Positions 58,718 to 64,000 of a stretch of 64,000 bases of DNA are shown here, piece by piece. Source of the stretch: Vulcanimicrobiota bacterium. Lineage in GTDB: Bacteria; Vulcanimicrobiota; Vulcanimicrobiia; Vulcanimicrobiales; Vulcanimicrobiaceae. The stretch spans positions 62,001 through 126,000 of the forward strand of contig JAAXCW010000005.1 in the NCBI GenBank assembly GCA_013036095.1. The letters run 5' to 3'. Both the position numbers and the translations under genes were made by a program. Below the pieces are notes generated by a model. That model worked only from the letters and a program-made list of their open reading frames with translations. It was not told the DNA's origin and did no database searches. Position 1 is the stretch's first letter. Each line of letters opens with the position of its first letter.

Positions 58718-61201
58718 GTGCGCCTTTCCTCCCTTCGCAAACTTCTCGCGATTGCGTGCCTTGGCGCACTTATCGGCGAAGCTCTGCCGCTACCGGCGGC
58801 CGCGCAACCGGCATCGTACGTGAACGCAAACTTGATTGGCGCCAATTTCGAAAACGCCAGCCTTCAAAATCTCAACTTCGAAAACGCGAATATGCAGCGC
58901 GCCGACCTGCAAGGCGCCGATCTGCGCGGAGCGAATCTGCGCGGCGCGAATCTGCGCGGCGCGAACTTGCAAAGCGCGAGCTTGCAGGGAGCAAACTTTC
59001 AAGGCGCGACTCTTTCCAACGCGAGCTTGCAGCAGGCAAATTCACAAGGCACCATCTTTCAGGACGCCGACTTGCGCGGCGCGAACTTGCAAAGCGCGCT
59101 CCTCTATGGCGCGGATCTGCGCGGCGCGAATCTGCAGCAAGCAGACCTATTCGGGGCCAACCTGCAAACGGCAAATTTGCAAAACGCAAGACTTGTCGAT
59201 GCAAACTTAGCGGGTACGAACCTGACCGGAGCCAACATGCAGGGCGTCCAAAGGGTCGCCATCAGAATGCAAGCTGCCGCGAAGCACCCTGTCGCAAAGA
59301 AAGATATCGCTAAGGCGCCGGTCACCAAGAAAGTGATCGCGCAGGCACCGCCGCCGCTGGCGACTCCGAGCCCCGCGCCCACACCGGCGCCGGTGGCGTC
59401 ACCCGCCTTGCTGGCGGTGCGCTCCGCGCCTGCGCCAACGCCCTCGACAACACCTCGGCCGGGCACGACGCTGCTTCGGCTGAACGCCAATCGAGTTCAG
59501 TTTTTTTACGACCGCTTTCTGATCGAAGCCGACGGAAAGGTACGGATTCGCACATCAAATGGAATGACGATGTCCGGCGACACATTTTCAATGGATCTGA
59601 AACTGAACCGGTTCTTGCTCGCCGGTCACGTTCACATGGCCGACGCCGCGGGAGCCCAAGACGGCGCCGCCCTAGCCGACTTTCTGGACTTCGACCGAAT
59701 TTATTTCGTCCCGCTCACGCGCGAAGCGCAATCCGCGACCGGGATTCCGGACCGCTGGACGTTCATCAACGGCGATTTTGCCAACCCCGCCAAGGGACGC
59801 GACATGCCGGGCGACACGTTTTATTTTCCCGACCTCGGCGACGCCAAGCCGTATCTCGTCACGACGTCGGCCATTATCGCCACCAGATCGTTTGTGCGCT
59901 TTGTGGGCGGGCGATTCGACGTCGGAGCGGGCGCGGGCATTTACGTTCCGGTCCCCTCGTATTACGTGAACTTCTCAACGGATCAACATCTCGGCGATAA
60001 CTCGCTGGCCGGCGCGAACTACGACGCAACGTGGGAATTTGCGGGAAACGCGAACGCGATCAGCGCGGTGCACTTCCGGTACGACACGGTCAACAAGACC
60101 TATGTGTCTTTCGAACAGCATCTGAGCGGCCCGAAAGCATATGCGATATTTTCGGTGAACCCGATGACGCGCCCGTCAAAATTTTGGAGTTTGCTGCTCT
60201 CGGACCGGCTGTCCAACCGTACGCAGATACGATCGTTCACCCAGCTCCATACATTTCAATTCGGCCTGCGGTCACCGCTGGAATCGCAACAGGTGACGAC
60301 GGTGCAGGCTACGCAAGCGCTCAGCGGATCGTTTTTGCAGGCCAATTACCAATTCGAAAATTTCTCGTTGTTGCCGCTGGGATGCTATCAGGGCCATTGC
60401 ACGATACCCAACCATCCCTCGAGTCTCATGATCGCCGGCCAAACGTTCGATCATCCGATAACGCCGTTTTTCCACGGAGACACGCGGCTGTCGGCACACG
60501 TCAACTACGGCATCGGTTTTCAACATGACAGCCTTGGCCTGCAAACGCTGGGCGGCGTCAATTATACGACGATCTGGCAACACCAACTCGGCTTCCAAGT
60601 ATACATGCCGGACTTTAAAATCGGGCCCGATCTGAACATCCCGACGAAGTATTACGCGATCAATGCTTCCTTTGATATGCAGCGGCAATGGAACTCGGTT
60701 CCACATCACATCGATACTTCACAAGCAAAGATCAGCCTCAGCAAGATCCTCGATGCTCATTTTCTGACGTATCTCGACTACTCGGTACAGAATACCGGCG
60801 ATTACTATGGAGCTTTGCAATCGACGATCTATCCCGGCTTCACGCCGGTCGTTAACGGCGTTTCCTATCCCGGTTACCAAGCCTTTCACGGCGCGGCAAC
60901 GTTTCATACGCTGAGCTGGGGCCTGAATTACAGCAACCGGGGTAACTTTACGTTTAATCTGCTCGCGCGTCAGCACAAAGATTTTCCGGCGCCGATTCCC
61001 TTCTTCTTTCAGTTTGCCCAGCCGGATTTGTTAGGAAATTCAACGGTCCAAAATTATCTGGGGCAGCCGCCGTACGATATCACGGCTGATGTGCGGATGC
61101 GCATAAATCCACATATGTCGATCGATATCCAGCGCGCGTATTACTTTAACTACTCCAATCTGCGCTGGAGTCCGCACTTCGTCTTCCAGGTGATGCAGTG
61201 A
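58718..61201 (+). CDS. Pentapeptide-repeat / OstA-like / beta-barrel fusion protein
   Basis: About 827 residues from a GTG that opens a clean Sec signal (LRKLLAIACLGALIGEALPLPAAA); an ATG at 58661 would add 19 residues. Order: signal (1-32); 28 uninterrupted A(N/D)LxG pentapeptides (about 37-176); a basic stretch; a Pro/Ala/Thr-rich linker (TPSPAPTPAPVASP); an OstA/LptA-like strand region (NRVQFFYDRFLIEADGKVRI...GDTFSMDLKLNRFLLAGHV); then ~550 residues rich in alternating aromatic strands ending FVFQVMQ, like an outer-membrane barrel. It may be an LptD-like exporter or porin with a fibre-like periplasmic domain. I do not know this architecture from named families. Confidence 0.72.
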   Translation: MRLSSLRKLLAIACLGALIGEALPLPAAAQPASYVNANLIGANFENASLQNLNFENANMQRADLQGADLRGANLRGANLRGANLQSASLQGANFQGATLSNASLQQANSQGTIFQDADLRGANLQSALLYGADLRGANLQQADLFGANLQTANLQNARLVDANLAGTNLTGANMQGVQRVAIRMQAAAKHPVAKKDIAKAPVTKKVIAQAPPPLATPSPAPTPAPVASPALLAVRSAPAPTPSTTPRPGTTLLRLNANRVQFFYDRFLIEADGKVRIRTSNGMTMSGDTFSMDLKLNRFLLAGHVHMADAAGAQDGAALADFLDFDRIYFVPLTREAQSATGIPDRWTFINGDFANPAKGRDMPGDTFYFPDLGDAKPYLVTTSAIIATRSFVRFVGGRFDVGAGAGIYVPVPSYYVNFSTDQHLGDNSLAGANYDATWEFAGNANAISAVHFRYDTVNKTYVSFEQHLSGPKAYAIFSVNPMTRPSKFWSLLLSDRLSNRTQIRSFTQLHTFQFGLRSPLESQQVTTVQATQALSGSFLQANYQFENFSLLPLGCYQGHCTIPNHPSSLMIAGQTFDHPITPFFHGDTRLSAHVNYGIGFQHDSLGLQTLGGVNYTTIWQHQLGFQVYMPDFKIGPDLNIPTKYYAINASFDMQRQWNSVPHHIDTSQAKISLSKILDAHFLTYLDYSVQNTGDYYGALQSTIYPGFTPVVNGVSYPGYQAFHGAATFHTLSWGLNYSNRGNFTFNLLARQHKDFPAPIPFFFQFAQPDLLGNSTVQNYLGQPPYDITADVRMRINPHMSIDIQRAYYFNYSNLRWSPHFVFQVMQ
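58826..59245 (+). repeat. 28 tandem pentapeptide repeats (15-bp units)
   Basis: 420 bases encode 28 consecutive pentapeptides from ANLIG to ANMQG with Leu/Phe/Met at the central position, predicting one continuous right-handed quadrilateral beta-helix of about seven turns. Several units are nearly identical at DNA level (GCGCGGCGCGAA-type), so the array may expand or contract by slippage. Confidence 0.9.
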
Positions 61202-62028
61202 ACCGGCCGGCCCGCATCGTACTGAGCGCGCTGCTTGCGTTTAACATCTTTTCGGCTGCCGGTTTTCAGGCATCCGCGCAGGCTGGGATAGTCACCGTCA
61301 CGGCGCAGATCCTCGACTATGAAGCGGGCTACGTCTTTTTTACCTCAGGCGACGGATTCAAGGTGGCTCCAAACGTCAGCATCGTCGATCTGAAATCAGG
61401 GGCACCCGCCGGCTCGCCACAGCCGCGCCAATACGGACGCGTAACCTTCGACGCGGCCGGAATCGTCACAAAAATCGAGCTGACGAACGCGAAATTACCG
61501 CTCGATGGAGATTACGGGGCAATTCGCAAATTCGTGATCGCTCTTTCGACGCCGGCGCCTAATCCCGACCTCGCGCCGCATCTTAACGGCTCGCGCTGCG
61601 CGAGCGTGAGACCCGGCAGATCCGTCACGCTCAATATTACCGTGCAAGTCCCTCCGACCACGTCGTTAACGGACAACGTATACATGACCACGGATCAAAG
61701 CGGTTGGAACGCGCAAGCCTACCGGCTGGATCGCCGGGACGCCCTGCACTACCGGGTCCAACTAAAATTGCTTTCGGGTATACAGCTGCATGTGCTCTTC
61801 GATCGGGGCTCGATGCAATCCGTTCAGCTCGCGAGGAACGGAATCGAACAGGAGCCGTACCCGATCTGCATCGGCGATGAAGATGCGCAAACGTTCACGC
61901 AAACGGTGTTCAACTGGGCGGATCAGCAAGCTGGTGCTTCGATTCCGATTCCGCAAACGATGCCGACACCGTATAACCCGGCGCCATTTCCTAATCTCCC
62001 AACGCCGCAGCCGACACACGTGCCCTAG
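61198..62028 (+). CDS. Secreted protein of unknown function
   Basis: 276 residues, GTG start overlapping the barrel-protein stop (GTGA), so the two are cotranslated. A signal peptide (VLSALLAFNIFSAAGFQASAQA) is followed by a beta-rich body (VTVTAQILDYEAGYVFFTSGDGFKVAPN). A second part (VYMTTDQSGWNAQAYRLDRRDALHYRVQLKLLSG) recalls carbohydrate-binding E-set/CBM20-like modules, where a strand-Trp-Asn pattern like SGWN is common; this is a weak resemblance. The C-terminus is Pro-rich (PTPYNPAPFPNLPTPQPTHVP), possibly wall- or membrane-spanning. Probable partner of the barrel fusion. No named family. Confidence 0.7.
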   Translation: MNRPARIVLSALLAFNIFSAAGFQASAQAGIVTVTAQILDYEAGYVFFTSGDGFKVAPNVSIVDLKSGAPAGSPQPRQYGRVTFDAAGIVTKIELTNAKLPLDGDYGAIRKFVIALSTPAPNPDLAPHLNGSRCASVRPGRSVTLNITVQVPPTTSLTDNVYMTTDQSGWNAQAYRLDRRDALHYRVQLKLLSGIQLHVLFDRGSMQSVQLARNGIEQEPYPICIGDEDAQTFTQTVFNWADQQAGASIPIPQTMPTPYNPAPFPNLPTPQPTHVP

Positions 62029-62468
62029 CGCAGCGAGAGCGTGATGTCCCGCGAGACGTAAACGTTAACGGTGTTCATCGCCACAATCTGCGCCTGATAA
62101 TCGCGCAAGTAACGGCGGGGAATGTGCGGCAGTTTATAGCTCAGTTGCCAGATTCCAAAATCGATCCGGTCGAAACGCACGACCTTTCCCACTACTCTCA
62201 GCTCGACAGCCGGGACGTTGGTCGACGTAATGACTCTTGCCAAGAACGTATCACCGCTGTGAAAGACCGGCCCATTGATCGCGATGGCGAGGATCTGCGG
62301 CGGAGCTTCCGGCGGCAGCACGAGCGGAGTCGGCAGCGGCGATGCAGACGGTAAGGGCGACGCAGATGGCGAGACTGCCGCCGAAGATGACGGCAACGGC
62401 GTGGCCGTCTGCGCGAAAGCAGTCAAGGGAGCGGCTGCGATGAGCGCCGCGAAAGCGAACTTCAGCAT
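62025..62468 (-). CDS. Small secreted protein, paralog of the neighbouring gene
   Basis: 147 residues: signal peptide (FAFAALIAAAPLTAFA), a Ser/Pro-rich linker, then a compact ~90-residue beta domain beginning PPQILAIAINGPVFHSGDTF and including TNVPAVELRVVGKVV and LSYKLPHIPRRYLRDYQAQIVA. It shares this domain and order with the protein encoded at 62477, including P-P-x-I-x-A-I-A, N-V-x-x-V-E-x-R and Y-K-x-P. The fold is probably Ig-like. Its stop overlaps the preceding gene's stop (4 bp, tail to tail). Function unknown. Confidence 0.7.
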   Translation of the reverse strand: MLKFAFAALIAAAPLTAFAQTATPLPSSSAAVSPSASPLPSASPLPTPLVLPPEAPPQILAIAINGPVFHSGDTFLARVITSTNVPAVELRVVGKVVRFDRIDFGIWQLSYKLPHIPRRYLRDYQAQIVAMNTVNVYVSRDITLSLR

Positions 62469-62476
62469 GTAAGGCT

Positions 62477-63001
62477 CTAACGTACGGTCAGCGGAAAAGA
62501 GCTCGAGGTCGGGTCGCCGCGCGAGTTACGCGCAATAACCTCGACCGTGTACGTGCGGCGCAAGAACGAAGGCAGTTTGGGCACTTTGTAGGCCAACCCA
62601 AATTCGCCGACGCCGACCCTGCTCAGGCTCGCGGAATAGCCCGCTAAGCGAACCTCGACGCTCGCGACGTTTGACGACGTCTTTACCGTACCGGTGATGA
62701 CTTGACCGCCCACTGCTTCCGGAGAACTGAGCGCGATGGCGATAATGCGCGGCGGATCGTTCGGCGACGACATCAACACCGTCGCCGACGGCATGGGCAG
62801 AAGGGCTCGTCCAGTGCCCTGTTTTTGAAGGACGGGCGCGCTCGTTCCCGCGCGAGGCGGAGGCGTGATAATGGTGACCGGAACCGGCGAGGTCACAGCC
62901 ACCGGCGCAAAGGCCGCGAACCGCGACCAAGTCTCCCGACCATACCAGCCGCCTGCGACTCCGCAGGCGAAGACGAGCAGGACGAGTAGAGCTCTTCCCA
63001 T
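62477..63001 (-). CDS. Small membrane-anchored/secreted protein, Ig-like domain
   Basis: 174 residues. N-terminal hydrophobic signal or anchor (ALLVLLVFACGVAGGWYG) with no clear signal-peptidase site, then a Pro/Thr linker and a C-terminal ~90-residue beta domain: PPRIIAIALSSPEAVGGQVI, SNVASVEVRLAG, LAYKVPKLPSFLRRTYTVEVIA. This domain is homologous to that of the 62025 gene, so the two are a tandem duplication. It starts 63 bp from the divergent GT2 gene. The domain looks like a bacterial Ig/E-set adhesin-type fold; function unknown. Confidence 0.7.
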   Translation of the reverse strand: MGRALLVLLVFACGVAGGWYGRETWSRFAAFAPVAVTSPVPVTIITPPPRAGTSAPVLQKQGTGRALLPMPSATVLMSSPNDPPRIIAIALSSPEAVGGQVITGTVKTSSNVASVEVRLAGYSASLSRVGVGEFGLAYKVPKLPSFLRRTYTVEVIARNSRGDPTSSSFPLTVR

Positions 63002-63064
63002 TGCTTACTCTTCCCCGTCCGTCGCTGGAGGCCATACAATCGAGGGGCGGCGAACGGCTCGACG

Positions 63065-64000
63065 ATGGCTGCCAACGTAGCGCCCGTCACTTTGAGTGTC
63101 GTCGTACCTCTTTATAACGAAGAAGCGAACGTGGCGCCGCTCGTGGAGCGGGTCACCAGCATTCTGGAGGCGCTTCCGGACCGGCCGAGCTACGAACTCG
63201 TCCTCGTGAACGACGGAAGCGCCGATTCCACGGCTCAATTCATTCGCGAGGAACTGCGGCGGCGGCCGCACGTCGTCTTCGTCAACCTGTCGCGCAATTT
63301 CGGACATCAGCTGGCCGCCACTGCCGGACTAGATGTTTCGCGCGGCGAGGCCGTCGTGCTCATGGACGGCGACCTGCAAGATCCGCCCGAGCTGATCCCG
63401 GAGTTCGTCGAACGCTGGCGTGCCGGTTACGACGTCGTCTACGCGGTGCGCCGCACGCGCAAAGGCGAAAGTACGTTCAAACTCGCCACCGCGCGCGCGT
63501 TTTACCGGATCATCCGGCGGCTTACCAACGTTTCGATTCCCATGGATGCCGGCGATTTCCGGCTCATGAGCCGCAGGGTCGTCGAAGTGCTGAAGCGCTC
63601 GCGCGAACGCCACCGCTTCTTGCGCGGAATGGTCAGCTGGGCCGGCTTCGCGCAGACGCCGGTCGAGTACGATCGCGACGAACGCCGCTACGGCGCCAGT
63701 AAGTATCCGATCTCGAAAATGCTGAAGTTTGCGATCGACGGCGTCACGTCGTTCTCCGATGTGCCGCTGCGCTTCGCAACCTATTTAGGCTTCACCGTGA
63801 GTACGGCATCGTTCATTTACGCGCTGACCATTATCTTTTTCAAAGCTTTCCGCCTCGGTACTCCGGAATACGCGCGCGGCTGGGCATCGACGATGGTCGT
63901 GATTCTATTTTTGGGCGGCGTGCAGTTGATCGGCATCGGCATACTCGGCGAATACATCGGACGCATCTACGATGAGGTCAAAGCTCGCCCGCTCTATCTT
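63065..64000 (+). CDS. Polyprenyl-phosphate-type family 2 glycosyltransferase (3' end cut)
   Basis: First 312 residues of a GT2 of the DPM/GtrB/ArnC group; the gene runs off the right edge, probably missing only a short tail. Features: LSVVVPLYNEEANV, LVNDGSADST, LSRNFGHQLAATAGLD, VVLMDGDLQDPPELI (DxD), RRTRKGESTFKLATARAFYRIIRRL, and GDFRLMSRRVVEVL. Two C-terminal helices follow (FATYLGFTVSTASFIYALTIIF; STMVVILFLGGVQLIGIGIL), as in GtrB-type enzymes that make polyprenyl-P-sugar for exporting GT-Cs. ATG with a divergent 63-bp gap to the 62477 gene. Confidence 0.93.
   Translation, partial: MAANVAPVTLSVVVPLYNEEANVAPLVERVTSILEALPDRPSYELVLVNDGSADSTAQFIREELRRRPHVVFVNLSRNFGHQLAATAGLDVSRGEAVVLMDGDLQDPPELIPEFVERWRAGYDVVYAVRRTRKGESTFKLATARAFYRIIRRLTNVSIPMDAGDFRLMSRRVVEVLKRSRERHRFLRGMVSWAGFAQTPVEYDRDERRYGASKYPISKMLKFAIDGVTSFSDVPLRFATYLGFTVSTASFIYALTIIFFKAFRLGTPEYARGWASTMVVILFLGGVQLIGIGILGEYIGRIYDEVKARPLYL

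Noticed and set aside
58826..59245. Possible CRISPR array from regularly spaced short repeats
   Set aside because: Units are 15 bp with no spacers and translate as perfect pentapeptide repeats in one frame.

Overview
The window looks like the chromosome of a diderm, high-GC, soil-type bacterium. The outer-membrane-type barrel gene near 58.7-61.2 kb, the lipoprotein-type signal at 7.2 kb, tightly overlapping operons and frequent GTG/TTG starts fit a deep-branching lineage such as candidate phylum Eremiobacterota (WPS-2). That placement is a guess: no rRNA or marker gene in the window allows a firm assignment. I saw no tRNA, rRNA, CRISPR array or insertion sequence. After start correction no gene-free stretch exceeds 300 bases; the two longest (16954-17175 and 33821-34101) are described as features.

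Layout. (1) 1-7.1 kb, minus strand: an operon kamD-kamE-gmd-rmd-ICMT-CDF-thiolase. It joins coenzyme-B12 lysine 5,6-aminomutase to GDP-D-rhamnose synthesis, and gmd carries a full intein with a homing endonuclease. (2) 7.2-12.3 kb, plus strand: a PQQ-type beta-propeller lipoprotein, an ECF sigma / anti-sigma / polymer-forming membrane protein trio, a LysN-type aminotransferase and a small unknown protein. (3) 12.3-about 37 kb: a visibly AT-richer block of nucleotide-sugar genes: rfbC-rfbA-rfbB, two UDP-glucose dehydrogenases, two UDP-glucuronate decarboxylase-like enzymes, rfbF, two C-methyltransferases, a CDP-paratose 2-epimerase-like enzyme, glycosyltransferases, methyltransferases and the first two of five giant GT-C-like membrane proteins. 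(4) About 37-53 kb, back to high GC: three more giant membrane proteins, and a long minus-strand operon of GT2 and GT4 glycosyltransferases with a B12-type radical SAM enzyme. (5) 52.9-58.7 kb: a sugar epimerase, two MOP-family flippases (one MurJ), an initiating phosphoglycosyl transferase and phosphopentomutase. (6) 58.7-64 kb: an unusual pentapeptide-repeat/OstA-like/beta-barrel fusion, three small secreted proteins, and a GT2 cut by the window end.

Together the genes describe a surface-polysaccharide factory. Nucleotide sugars (GDP-rhamnose, dTDP-, UDP- and CDP-sugars, some probably C-methyl-branched) are made in the cytosol. A phosphoglycosyl transferase starts the lipid-linked chain, GT2/GT4 enzymes extend it, Wzx/MurJ-type proteins flip it, and the GT-C-like giants probably act on lipid-linked sugars on the outer face of the membrane. 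The most unusual items are the Ser1 intein splitting the Gmd active-site motif, the pentapeptide-OstA-barrel fusion, the five-member giant GT-C-like family, two genes whose conserved N-termini require non-canonical starts (CUG, AUU), and a dispersed palindromic repeat that enters coding sequences.
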